Source of the DNA: Rhinopithecus roxellana
Lineage: Eukaryota > Chordata > Mammalia > Primates > Cercopithecidae
DNA: 64,000 nucleotides
Reading direction: 5' to 3'
Assembly: GCF_007565055.1 (NCBI RefSeq)
Contig: NC_044553.1
Location: 128,344,241-128,408,240, forward strand
In this document: positions 45,771 to 57,089 of the stretch, piece after piece
Layout of the letters: each line of letters opens with the position of its first letter
Numbering within the stretch: the stretch's first letter is position 1
Notes under the pieces: generated by a model
What the model was told of the DNA's origin: nothing
Database searches by the model: none
What the model saw: only the letters and a program-made list of their open reading frames with translations
Program-made: the position numbers and the translations under genes

Positions 45771-46140
45771 CATGTGTTTTTAAACCCAGCCCCAGCCAAA
45801 GTTATGTGTTATAAATTATTCCAGATTAAATTGAAATAACTATCAGACGTCAACAGAGAACCCCATCCCCGGACCAAAGCATCCCTAAAACACAACACAG
45901 ATGAGTTCCGATGTGTCTGTCCGCCTCGCAACTGCGCCTGTCAGGTAATTTATAATGTGACTCAAGAAGCCGTGTGCTGCTTCCTTACCTTTTAGTTCTC
46001 TCTTTCCCCTTTGGAATATCTCACCTTTTTATACCACAGGTTAGAAATAATTAAATTTTAACTTACGCATTCTGAGCATGGCTCAGTGTGTAAAGGAAAA
46101 TTGCTTCACAGTTTGGGCAGTAAAGCGAATCTGAAGCATG
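45771..46140. other. Single-copy DNA, nothing recognised
   Basis: No repeat or gene feature recognised. Confidence 0.45.
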
Positions 46141-46154
46141 TCACACGAGTAATT

Positions 46155-46300
46155 GTCTCCTAGGAGACCCAAGCGCACATCATTGCCATGGAGACACCTC
46201 GGTAGGCCCTCTCTGCTTGCAGTGATTAGCATGGATCATCAGCTGGGGTTTGTTTTGGGGGAGGAAAGGCTATAAATACGCGGCCAAGCCTTACAGACTA
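46155..46300 (+). promoter_or_regulatory. Candidate promoter patch
   Basis: A perfect 14-bp palindrome GTCTCCTAGGAGAC lies at 46155-46168. ATTGCCATGGAGAC at 46182-46195 resembles an RFX X-box. TATAAATA is at 46271-46278 in a GC-rich context. A transcription start near 46300 would be expected if the TATA is used. There is no transcript evidence here, and the claim is inference. Confidence 0.3.
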
Positions 46301-46302
46301 TG

Positions 46303-46375
46303 ACAGGCCGTGTGCTCGAGCATGGGCTTGGGATGCAGAGATTTCCAAGTCCAGCTCTGGCATCACAGGTGAGGA
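46303..46375 (+). mobile_element. MIR core fragment
   Basis: GAGCATGGGCTTGGGATGCAG, then CCAAGTCCAGCTCTGGCATCAC, matches the MIR core. The CACAG-GTGAGG that follows looks like a splice donor. The 103-codon frame starting at 46300 begins inside this MIR. Confidence 0.6.
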
Positions 46376-46689
46376 CCTCATGGACTGTATCCCTAACACA
46401 CACCTCACACCTGAGGACAGACAGGAGCAGTCAGCACCAGGGGAGAGGCAGGCGGCCAGCGATCCAGGAGGGGGCCTCCTCCGAAAGCCATGCTGGGGAA
46501 GACTCCCCCCAGAGGCAGCCGGCAGCCATTCCCTCGTTTGCCTTGCCTGACCCACGCCTCTCCCTGAGTGTTTCCAAAGGGCGGAAGCCGCAGGAGGGCC
46601 GGTGTTCCTGAGTGGGCTAGAGGAAGAAGAACCGTGCCATGGGAAAACCTATCCTGTTAGCAATTTTGAAATAAATAATACATGACTAT

Positions 46690-46965
46690 TAATTGTAGTC
46701 ACCATGCAAAGCAAGAGGTGACTAATGCTTACTCCTCCAGTCTAACTGGAACTTTGTACACCCGGGTCAGCATCTCTTCTCATCTCCTCCTTCCCCGCAG
46801 CCTGTGGTATTCACCTTTCCACTCTCTGCTTCCAGGAGTGGAATCTTTTCAGATTGCATATTTAAGTGAGATTATGTAGGATTTGTCTTTCTTTGCTTGA
46901 CTCCTTTCACTTAGAATAACGCATCCAGTTCTATCCATGTTGCCACGAATGATAGAATTTCCTTC
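46690..46965 (-). mobile_element. L1M fragment, antisense arm
   Basis: CCACTCTCTGCTTCCAGGAGTG, TTTAAGTGAGATTATGTAGGA and TATCCATGTTGCCACGAATGA are antisense L1M landmarks. Confidence 0.7.
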
Positions 46966-46984
46966 CCTTTTAACGCTGTAGGCG

Positions 46985-47105
46985 TTCCACTGTAAGGTGG
47001 TGAGGTGATGGATATGTTCATTAGTTTGATTGAATCTTTCTAAAATGTACACAGATCAAAATAGATACAATTAGTATTTGTCAATTAAATTAATTTTAAA
47101 ATGAA
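46985..47105 (+). mobile_element. L1M 3' UTR, sense arm
   Basis: GTGAGGTGATGGATATGTTC, then TTTGTCAATTAAATTAATTTT, is the last 100 or so bases of an L1M in plus orientation. Next to the antisense arm at 46690-46965 it looks like a 5'-inverted insertion. Confidence 0.65.
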
Positions 47106-49160
47106 GACAAAAATGCACAATGTTGTATTTTTCACCTAGATTCCCTGAAACTCATTTTTGACATCATAACAACAAAATTGCCATGAGAACAGCTTTAGCC
47201 ATCATATTCATTGCTGCACCCAGCTACTGACCCCTCCTGTTTCAGAAACAGGCGGAGCGCTCGATGCCAGGGAGACTCCACCTCCACCCTCAGCGAATGT
47301 TTTGTTTCAGGGATTGCCAGTGCATGCGGCACACCCAGCTGCATAGAGAGAATGGGAACGCTCAAGGAAACATTTTGAAGATGTGATTTGCTAACAGCCA
47401 GAAGATGAAAAGCAAAAGAAAAAAATGGCTGAAAAGATCAACGTCAGAATGTTGCTCACTCTGTGGCAGGTGGGCCTCTGAAATCCTCTTGACTGGGACT
47501 TATGTTTTATACACAGCACTGGGAGATGTGTTTTCTGAGAACCTGTTTGAACTGATGGGAATTTGGAGGTGGTGATATCTGAACATCATGTTTTTTAACC
47601 CTCTTCTATTTTATTTATTAAGTGAAGTCTTAATATTTCTTCCACTTCTCTTGGGCTCCTAAGAGCACTTTTCCACACATGCAGGGCACTGCTCTTCGAG
47701 AGCTCTGCTGTTGACCACTCCCCTGTGACCCTCTGCAAGCTGTTAGAGCCACGCTGCTCCCATGGCATTCAGTGAGTGCTGGTTTCCATGAGTGGGCCTG
47801 ACTTCTCGGAGGTCAGTGGTGTGGATAACTGCTTCCCAGCTGGCTTGGGGGCTCCTGGTGGGAAAGGCCTGGGGGTGACTTACTTCCATGCACTTCTTTC
47901 ATTCATTCACCCATGCAAAAAAGGGTTCACCAAGCACTGAAGTGTCAAGCATTGGATGAGACTGGCAGCTCCCTGGGAGAGCGGCAGCAACGTCAAGGAG
48001 CAAATGAGGGCACAGGGCAGAGAGCCGGCTGCACCATGGCTATCATGCTGAGAGAGATGCTGCCAGAGCAGGGGCCCTGTCACAGCTGGACATTCAGGGA
48101 GAGCTGCACTGAAGGACAGCAGGCATTTAGCCCTGCAAAGAGAAAAGGGAAAACCCCAAAGCATCCAGTCTAGGGGAAAGAGACAGTGGAAAGCCCAGGG
48201 GCCACATGGGTGGGGATTGTCCTAGAACTCCAGGCAGGCCAGCGTGGCAGAGGTTAGTAAGTGAAAGTGTGGGTGGGTCCCACGTCATGAGACCTGCTTG
48301 GGGGCTTTGACTGCAATCTGTGTGGAAAGCAGAACCCGTGAAGGGCCTTCAGCATGGGATCATGGTGGCACTGGAGTTTCCAAAAGGGGTACTTTTTTGA
48401 AGAGGTTGGAGGGAGGTGGGAATAGAACCCATTCAGAAGAGATGGCTGTGTCTTGACTGTGGTTGCACTAGGCTATGGGAGTTCCTTGCCTTGGTACAGC
48501 TGTAATCAGGCCCCAGAAATCAGGAGGAGATGGTTAGAACACAGGCGAAGGCAGCATCATCATCACATCAACCCTTTTGGGTTACTGGTTGTGAGGAAAC
48601 CGGTACCTCTGAAACGGAAGAATGCTACCGAGCAGGACTCGTGTGCCCTGTAAACTCCTGTGCTGTGAATTGGTCACCCGTGTGTCCTGAGCATGTATCC
48701 CCTCATTGTCCAGGAGGATGCAGGTGAGGGTGTCTGTGGCTGCTTCAGCCCCCGGCCTATATCATGAGACACATGCAGCCTCCTCCACCCACCCCAGCGT
48801 GCTGCACAGATCTGCACAGATCATCGCCTGCTGTAAGTGCATGATGGAAGAAAAGCCAGGAACACAGCAAGAATCTGCCCAAAACGGTTTTTGAAGTCTG
48901 TCCTCGGGACACAATCTCAGGGAAGTAAGAGGGTTCCATGTGCAAATAAGTTATGGCACCTTTGGCAGAATGCTGCACGCTACATCTTCTGTGCAGCTTT
49001 GGGGATTCGTAATGCAACAGCGTATCAGTGACTCGGAAGACGCCCTCAGTGAGAAGCCCATTTCCAATGTCCTTTAACTTAAGACTTCTCAGACATACTT
49101 GACCATGCAACAAGCTTCTTTTTAACATAATACCTATTAATATTTCATAGTGGACACATT
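47106..49160. other. Single-copy DNA, possible ancient repeat in the middle
   Basis: CCTGTTTCAGAAACAGG is a 17-bp palindrome at 47236-47252. The 47900-48450 stretch has the order of an old L2-like or unnamed mammalian repeat (TTCATTCATTCACCC, GTGAAGGGCCTTCAGCATGGG), but I cannot assign it. Open frames here are unsupported. Confidence 0.35.
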
Positions 49161-49175
49161 AAGAAACGCCATCAT

Positions 49176-49315
49176 AAACCGGGCGCAGTGGCACAAACCT
49201 GTCATTCCAGCTACTCTGGAGGCTGAGGTAGGAGGATTGGTTGAGCCTAGGAGTTCAAGGCTAGCCTGAGCAACATGGTGAGACTGTGTCTCTAAAACTA
49301 AAAAATAATTTAGAA
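49176..49315 (+). mobile_element. FLAM-like Alu left monomer
   Basis: A single 7SL-derived arm (CCGGGCGCAGTGGCACAAACC to GAGACTGTGTCTCTAAAA) with an A-rich tail. The target duplication AAGAAACGCCATCAT (49161-49175) against AAGAAATGTCATTAT (49316-49330) differs by three transitions. Confidence 0.85.
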
Positions 49316-49330
49316 AAAGAAATGTCATTA

Positions 49331-49999
49331 TGGGTTTTCCTGGATTGAGATGGATGGAGAGCTTTTGAAGGAGTAGAACAGAGAAAACTAGAATCATTGA
49401 AAAAAATGAAGCAGCCAGGATGAATGCTTATACAAAATCTGCATGTATAAACAGATTCATTCATTTAAAAGTATGCATTTTCAAAGCACATTCACTCCTG
49501 ATGCCTTTTATTCTCACAAGTGTGAGGTAGGTGGTGTTGGGGCTCAGAAACTAGTAACCCAAAATACATGCTGATATGCTGAACTGAGGAAGCCCCAAGG
49601 ACTCTCACCTTAACCCTCCCCAACGGTCTCCACCAAGGAAGCTGAATTCCTTTACCTGCGTGAGATCCAGACCCACTAAGAGAACAACTGTCTTTCTTTC
49701 CACTCCCTGTTATCCCGTTTTCTATTGCAGAAAAGAAGACCAAGATGTGACCGCACCTGAACAGACCCTTTTAGGAATAGAATGACTATCTCCAGGGGTC
49801 ATTTAAATACCAGACAGAACTATTTACAAGTTAATCTTCTTTCTTGGATTTAATCAGTCTCCCTAGCAATTAGTTATTACAGCCCAATAGAATTCCTCCT
49901 CTCCCCATTGCCATAAGCTGTTTTACCAGGATCCAAGCCCCCCTTTTGAAACTATCACCACAGAGTTGACAAGAATTGCATTACAGGTTCTAGACAGAA
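49331..49999. other. Single-copy DNA, nothing recognised
   Basis: No repeat or gene feature recognised. Confidence 0.4.
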
Positions 50000-50704
50000 A
50001 TAGTTTTGTCCTGCAAAAGGAAAGTAAAATCTCAGGACTCCAAACTCACTATGCCTCAAAGAAATGTTAAACTTGGAAATTGAGTCATGCAAAAAAATAA
50101 ATAAATAAAACAACAATCTGCCTTTGCTTTGTTCCTAAACCAAGATCTCCTCAGGTGGCCTCCCTCGCCTTGACAATGGAAATTAACAGTTTATCTTCAT
50201 GGGTACGGGACAAGATGAGACTAGACATTGTCCCTCCTCCCATTCCCTGACCAATGCATATTTGACTTACTCCTCGACTCTAGATTGACTTTATCTTACG
50301 TAAAGTGCAGATGTACTGAGCACGAGCCAAATGTGTAATTGACTCTTCCTCTACCCCATGCTTTTCACGGGCAACGTGTGGATTCACTGGGCACTAATCA
50401 AAGGCTCATGAGAATGTGACCATACCCTCCCTCTTTTATTTTCTTTCCTCCTTCCCTTCCTGCCTTGTTTTTTTTCCCCTTCAAATGTTGTAAACCTGAA
50501 AACTCTCTTTGGAAAATGTATGGGCCATAGATCCTATTGTGCCATAGATATAAGCCATAGATCCTATTGTGCCATAGATATAAGCCATAGATCCTATTGT
50601 GGCTTGTGTCCCCTTTTCCTGACCATGTCCTCAACCTTGGCAAAATAAACCTCTAAATTGATTGAGACCTGTCTCTGATATTTTTTTTTTTTTTTTGGTT
50701 TACT
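50000..50704 (+). mobile_element. ERV1-like LTR, family uncertain
   Basis: LTR-like 3' half: CCTCAACCTTGGCAAAATAA, then CTCTAAATTGATTGAGACC and a terminal GGTTTAC after a T-run. The start is approximate. It contains a 30-bp tandem array at 50524-50602. Confidence 0.55.
50524..50602 (+). repeat. 30-bp tandem array
   Basis: Units beginning GCCATAGATCCTATTGTG start at 50524, 50554 and 50584, the last one partial. The full copies are identical, so the array is recent or conversion-homogenised. Confidence 0.95.
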
Positions 50705-51594
50705 GCCCCTACACTGGAAACTAGTTTCATCAATGAAACAGCATCGTCCTCAGCGCAGATGTAAGTGCTGTCTGCTTGAAGAATGCCTCGCCTATTCATT
50801 TGAGGTGGTGGTGACCAAGTGCAGTCAAAGCATTTATCTGATTTGATTTAAGCAGATAGAAATAATCATGGCTGCCCTTCATGGCAACTAGAGGGGAGAT
50901 TGTAATTAACAGGATCTTTGTGTTTAGGAAGACCCACCTTAACTTTGAGGCTATTCTGTCTCCGCTATTAAAATACCAAAATTAGGATGAACTGCTGGCT
51001 CTCACACACAAGCATGGCAAATTTAATATAGATCAAAAGGGATGAAATTGTCCCCAGCCACATCTGGCTATGGAAGATATGGCTATGAAAACCAGACATG
51101 CTTCAGCATCTGTTGTTATGACAGGACTTCTCCTAAGGAAATTTTGATGAGTAGTTGACCTGTGGCCAGATCTACTCCTTTTAATTCATACAGAGCTCCA
51201 GGTTGGAAAAGAACCTAAATTGGCTCCTAAATTAGTAAAACCAAGCTATTTCGATCATTGTGTACACAGATGCTAAATGGAAACACATAAACTGACTAAG
51301 ACAACTTGATAAAGGGAAGAAAATAAATGTTACCTTTAACTCTGAGGATGAATATCATGTGTTTGGAGCCCAGGTATAAGAGCTGCATCTCAGAGAGGAC
51401 ATTATGACAATAAAGAGCATTTATTTCAGACAAAAATTACGTGACCTGTTTCACAGCCACATTTCACCAACTGGGTTGATGGTCGAACTTTTCTCCTTTG
51501 AACACATCTGTGGTTCATTGTTCTCCTGTATTATTCTCTTAATTATCAGCTTAATGTTTTCCATTTCTTCTAATTTTTCATCCAATTTTAGAGG
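50705..51594. other. Single-copy DNA, nothing recognised
   Basis: No repeat or gene feature recognised. Confidence 0.45.
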
Positions 51595-51599
51595 CCTTT

Positions 51600-51969
51600 T
51601 GATATGGTTAGGCTTTGTGTCCCCACCCAAATCTCGTCTTGAATTGTAATCCCCAGGTGTTTAAGGGAGAGACATGGGGAGTGATTGGATTAAGGTGGCA
51701 GTTGCCCCCATGTTGTTCTCGTGATAGTGAGTGAGTTCTTATGAGATCTGATGGATTTAAAAGGCAGTTTTCCCAACTCTCACTAGCACTCTGTCTCCCT
51801 CTGCCATGTGAAAAGGTCCAAGTTTGCTTCCTCTTTGCCTTCTGCCATGATTGTAAGTTTCCTGAGGCCTCCCAGGCCATGTGGAACAGAGTCAATTAAA
51901 CCTCTTTCCTTTATAAATTACCCAGTCTCAGGTATTATCTTTACAGCAGTGCAAAAATAGACGAATATA
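51600..51969 (+). mobile_element. Solo THE1/MST LTR
   Basis: TGATATGGTTAGGCTTTGTG at the start, TCAATTAAACCTCTTTCC late, and GACGAATATA at the end. A perfect 5-bp target duplication CCTTT lies at 51595-51599 and 51970-51974. No internal ERV sequence adjoins. Confidence 0.92.
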
Positions 51970-51974
51970 CCTTT

Positions 51975-52522
51975 CAATGCAGATAGCTTTATATAAGTTA
52001 GTGTTAACCTGCATTTTTATTACTTGGTTTGGAATAACATAGTCCCATCCAATTATTGTACCTGAATGCTTTCTGGCCACTTACTCCCTCCTACTCCCTC
52101 CTGAAATCATCCTTGTTCTTCAAAGCATCCTTCCATCTCACTTCTTCCTCTGGAATTCATAGAGAACTAAAATGGTTCTATTAATATATTTGTATGTGCT
52201 TTTGGTGGAAAGGGATATGTACAAGAATAGATGTTGCAATTTCACAAACACATTCAGATGAAAAAAAACATCCATAGACAGGTAAAGCTATCGTAACAAT
52301 GAAAAGGAGGCCTAGCGTGAGTAACTGTTTCTCCTAAACCCCTGCACGAGTGATATCTTTTAGGTTCATTGTTTTTACTTATCTCTACATGTATATTAAG
52401 ATAACTAAGGGAAGAATTTCATTTATAGTTTAACTTTTTAAAGCAAAGATAGTAATAGTTTTTCTTCCAATATTAACCCCCTGAGACATAAGAAAGTATG
52501 TACACAATTAATGATGCTAAAG
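51975..52522. other. Single-copy DNA, nothing recognised
   Basis: No repeat or gene feature recognised. Confidence 0.45.
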
Positions 52523-52540
52523 ATTTATAGGATCAGTGAC

Positions 52541-52926
52541 AGACTGGATTAAGAAAATGTGGCACATATACACTATGGAATACTATGCAGCCATAAAAAG
52601 GATGAATTCGTGTCCTTTGTAGGGACATGGATGAAGCTGGAAACCATCATTCTGAGCAAACTATTGCAAGAACAGAAAACCAAACACCACATGTTCTCAC
52701 TCATAGGTGGGAATTGAACAGTGAGAACACTTGGACACAGGGTGGGGAACATCACACACCGGGGCCTATTGTGGGGAGGGGGGAGGGATAGCATTAGGAG
52801 ATATACCTAATGTAAATGACGAGTTAATGGGTGCAGCACACCAACATGGCACATGTATACATATGTAACAAACCTGCACGTTGTGCACATGTACCCTAGA
52901 ATTTAAAGTATTAAAAAAAAAAAAAA
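52541..52926 (+). mobile_element. L1PA-like 3' end, 5'-truncated
   Basis: AGACTGGATTAAGAAAATGTGG to GTACCCTAGAATTTAAAGTAT plus an A-tail. The G-rich run GGGGAGGGGGGAGGG at 52774-52788 is the usual L1 3' UTR feature. A likely target duplication, ATTTATAGGATCAGTGAC against ATTTATGGGAACACTGTGAC, abuts both ends. Confidence 0.92.
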
Positions 52927-52946
52927 ATTTATGGGAACACTGTGAC

Positions 52947-55717
52947 CTGACTGACATTATCTGAAGTCAACTGACTAAGAATAAAGAAGCTTTACAACCT
53001 CCTCGGACCCTTGCTGCCACCCAGATATCTGTGGTTATTGGTCCCCTCTTGGCCTCAACCCCCTCCCTCTTCTGCCTTCTCCTAACGTAAAAGGAGACTA
53101 AAATTCTATTAACTTGAGATGGTTCTTTAGGACACTAGTCTGCCATCTCCTTGCTTTGCTGTTGTCTGAATAACGTTACCTTTCTTGCCCCAGCACCTTG
53201 TTTCTGGACTTACTGGCTGTTGCACAGTGTACGGTAGGAGCTTGGATTGGGCTGCACTAAGAGGGAGATACACTGATGAAGGGTAAAGTCCAGACTGGGG
53301 AAATTGAACATAACTGAAAAAAATGCACCATCCTTAGCTTCCCGAGGCTCACAGTGGTATGCAGGGCTCCGTTTGAGTGTGTGGATTGGAAGCAGTTGCT
53401 TGGCTGTGAAAAACGGAAACAATCTTTGGTCATGCTCATCCCCATCCTCAGTCCTGGATTTGGCTGCTATGTGCATGATCCGTCCTAGCAGTGATGGTGG
53501 AAGAGACATGGAGGGATACTAGAGCCATGCTCTGTAAGAGCATGGTTTGCCCTTTCTCTGAACTGGTCCTTCCCGGTGACTCACAGTGGCTAACAATGGG
53601 CTGGATAATGGCGTTTTCTTTACACAGAAGCAAAGTCTGATCTCGCTACCCGTAATGCTTCACCATTACCTAAAGTAGATTATTTCTGCTGAATTCACCA
53701 CTGAACTGTGAACCTTAAAAGTATCCAAAAATATTTCACTCCAAAACATCCTTCTTTGATATCTTTTGAAATGGTTATTCAAAAACTGTGTGTGGTAAAA
53801 TAACTAGCCAGGCTTTCTCTGCATCCCATCCCTTGTCCAAATACAGGAAAAATTAACTCCAACTCAGGTAACCCTCCATTCTCTCCCAGGGCAGCTGCGC
53901 CATTACCTGAGACACTTTCATCTGCATAACAAGATAGCTTTGGTTTGCTAGGCTTTCCTCCCTTCGTCCTCCAATAACCTGTGATGCCACCTCCCCCAGA
54001 GCCCAGGGAAACTTGGTCCCACGACATTATTCTTTAGCTCTTTCATTTTCCCTGAAAATCATTCACCCCTGTGAACCCCCATATTCCCTCTCCCTAAGGA
54101 AGAGGATGTTTAAGTGACAACCATCTTGTCTGTCTTTGTGTTTCTATACTTTTTATGCCTCCCATGCACACATGTGCATGTTAATAAATTTGTATGCCTT
54201 TCTTCCTGTTAATCTATTATCAGTTTGTTTTATTAGACTCAAAGGATCGAATTTTCAGGGGAAAAATTTAAACTTCCTTACAACCACAACTGCCACAATG
54301 ACTATGAAGCTAACATTTTCTACACTATAAAATCCGTATGAAAATCTTCGACTTACAAGTATTTAGCATTTGCTTGAGTGAACCACATAAATCTCAGCCC
54401 TAAGGATAATCTCTCAGAACATCATCAAAAAGATAACGGTGGGTTACAATGAAGATGCAGCATCCGACTAAGGTTTCACAATAAAATGTAAAACATTCAG
54501 AGATAGCCCTTCATGCAACGAGAGTGCTGAATAATAACAAAGATCTCATTTAAATTTATGTATCAGATAATGAAATGAAATGGCCCCATCATTTCCAGAG
54601 GAATTTGTAGAAATCACTGGTTTCATTATTTCATGTCCTGTGCTCTAGAGCTCACCTGGCGCGTAAATGGTCTCATTTATATCCTGTGTTCCTTCCACAT
54701 CCCTTACACCCTTATCACCATAGTCACTCATGTACTTTAATGAGAGCAAAGCATGGGGAGACCCAAATGAACCAATAAAAATAGACGGGATAAAGTATTA
54801 TTAGATGGAATGAATACAAAACTAAAATTAGGTTATGTGAAGTGCTGTTGATTTTATTGATGCAGGCTTACAAAGGCATGCCAAATTCATGTTTTAGCTG
54901 CCCGTGAATAATGCCAGTAGCAAATCATTTTCTCTAATAAGACATCACTACTATCTTTTCTTCAGGGTCCAAGTTTCCAAATTAATAACCATTTTTATTA
55001 ATTTTCTTGGATGAAACAACTACAGTTAGAAATAGTTTCTCCCTCCAGTCCCCATTTATTTCCGACACACAGACTGATGAAGTCAGACATAATTCTAACA
55101 TTGTTATATAATCAGATTTATCTGTCTGGCAGTGGTTGAGTTTGGGGGCATTTTTTTTAACCAATTTACATGCAAGCTTTAAAAGTGGAAAATTTAAATT
55201 TTTAAATGAGGCATAAAAGTGGAAGCAAAAGTTAGTTTCAGCATAGTAAAGAGCAGAGAGCTGAAAAAAAGTGAAAAATTGGTTTCCTGAAGGGGAATAC
55301 AGTAAGCGAGAGGAAACGAGGAGAGGAAGATGCGAGAGGAGAGAGCGATGGAGAGGTCTCCAGAGGCTGTTCGTCCTGTGAGCCAGCTCAGATGGCACCG
55401 CCTTAAGATCTACTGCACAAGAAGCACTTTCCTACGTGTTCCCAGGAAGCACAGGTGGCAAGAGCAGCTTACAGGTGCCTCTGCACTCCACAGGTGGGAC
55501 ACACGATGGAAGGACCAGGCAAATAGACTCATTTTTCTTGATACGGAATGCTTTGTCCAAAGGCTTGCTGGAGAGGAGACTATCCATAGGCTCCTGTTTT
55601 CACTTTTCAGTTCCAGCGCTGATGGCAAAAATCTTAGTTTTGAAATGATGAAGAAAGAACCAACCATATGCTGTATTCTCCACACCTCCTGCCATCATCA
55701 CCAGAGTCTCTGTCTAT
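52947..55717. other. Mostly single-copy DNA, possible LTR relic at left
   Basis: The stretch 53080-53240 (CTAGTCTGCCATCTCCTTGC, GTCTGAATAACGTTACC) has an LTR-like 3' layout but no confident family. The rest shows nothing. The 138-codon minus frame at 54982-55398 and the 140-codon plus frame at 55330-55752 overlap each other and lack domains. Confidence 0.35.
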
Positions 55718-55912
55718 ATAAGAGCAATAATTCTTATTTATTGAACATTTAAAATACGCCAAGAACAATATGAGGCTTCATAGACATTGTCTTATTATAT
55801 CTTCACAATGACCATGTGAAGGAGGCATTGTATATCCTGGTTTTCAAATGAGGAAGCCAAAAGGCCCAGGTCTGTCCAGGTTCTAACCACTGTGCCCAGT
55901 GCCTCCCCAACA
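55718..55912 (-). mobile_element. MIR, antisense
   Basis: TTATTTATTGAACATTTAAA, TCTTCACAATGACCATGTGAAGG and GTTTTCAAATGAGGAAGCC follow the antisense MIR core. Confidence 0.75.
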
Positions 55913-55964
55913 TACATCCTAGCTTTACAGGTTCCCACGGGCTCAAAACTGAACTAACATGGTA

Positions 55965-56140
55965 TGGCGGAAAGTGTTAATGAGTGGAAAACCCATTTGC
56001 CATAATCCTGAGAATGTTATTGAACGCCTCTGATCCTAAATACTTTTATCTATGAATAGGAAGAATTATATCCACATAGTTTAGCAAATTTCACTAAGGA
56101 TTAAATGAACTATTGTTAGTAAAAGCACTTGGTCCACATG
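55965..56140 (+). mobile_element. MIR relic, sense
   Basis: GAGAATGTTATTGAACGCCTC, TTTATCTATGAATAGGAAGAA and GGATTAAATGAAC fit the MIR core. It lies head to head with the antisense MIR just upstream. Confidence 0.55.
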
Positions 56141-57089
56141 AGCTCAACACATGTTCCTCTCCTGGTGCAGGGACAGTCTCCACTCTGCCTCAGCAACTGC
56201 CTGTGGCCACTGAGCCCTGCCCCATTTCAAACAGCATCCTCTGAAAAGCCCTTCCCTAGCCAGAGTCCAGGCGCACATGACACTTCCCCAAATCCACTCT
56301 TCAGCCTTGTGTGGCAAGAGCCTCCCGGCCAACACCTGGGGCTCCTCTCTCTGGCTTCCCAAACTCAGCAAGGACTCCTGCCAATTCGTTACCAGTGCAG
56401 ATGCCTCTGTTGCTTTGTCTCTGTGTCCTAAGTTCCCTCTGAACCTAAAATGGTGTAGACCCTCTCAAAACGCAAAAACAGAAAAATGCAGACCTTGCAG
56501 CCCTAGCGCAGACCTGTTGAACCAGATCGTTCTATGTTGGACTGGAGATTCCGAATTTTAACAGACTTCCCCCAGTGAGCCATGGATTCATGAAGACACA
56601 GGATAAAACACATCGACCTTAAAAAGAAGAGGCTGACATTTCCTTTCCAGTGTTAGGTGTGAAAGAAGTTTCTGGGGATTGTACTGTTATGCAGATGTTT
56701 TGCTGTGATGTTAAGTATCATAATCATAACAATATAACTATATGAACAAATAACAATAGTGATGCTTTTTATTGTAGTAGGAAGTTAGAAAATAAACAGA
56801 AAGTAGGCTGAATGTGGAAATTATCAGATAACAGGGTCAGCTGGAAAAGAAATTCAATCAAATGTTTCCAAATACTCTCCTCCAGAGAGAGAACGAGAGA
56901 GAGATTGCTGTAAAATTCCAATTTCTGAAGACTGTAACAGAGTAGCATGTGACAATGTATATATATCATCTCACAGAATGAAAAGAACTTGCATTAAAAC
57001 AATCAGACTTCAGATACACCAACTCAATAGAATTTCCCTGCTCACAAGACGGGATTGCTCAACACCCCTGAGTGTAGTTGTTACTTCTT
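56141..57089. other. Single-copy DNA with a possible MER5-like relic
   Basis: At 56495-56590, GTTGAACCAGATCGTTC and ATTTTAACAGACTTCCCCCAG resemble a MER5-type element. Otherwise nothing recognised. Confidence 0.35.

Noticed and set aside
45351..45839. Six overlapping open frames with Cys/Trp-rich repeated peptides
   Set aside because: They are readings of the 22-bp minisatellite. Open frames in all six phases are a property of the unit and not evidence for protein.
46300..46611. 103-codon frame just after a TATA box
   Set aside because: Its ATG would sit at the expected transcription start and its first part is an MIR, so translation is unlikely.
47236..47252. CCTGTTTCAGAAACAGG as a STAT or hormone-receptor site
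   Set aside because: The half-site spacing is one base, not the three needed for either class. Kept only as a palindrome.
55330..55752. 140-codon plus-strand open frame
   Set aside because: It ends inside an antisense MIR, overlaps an equally long minus-strand frame, and has no domain or splice context.
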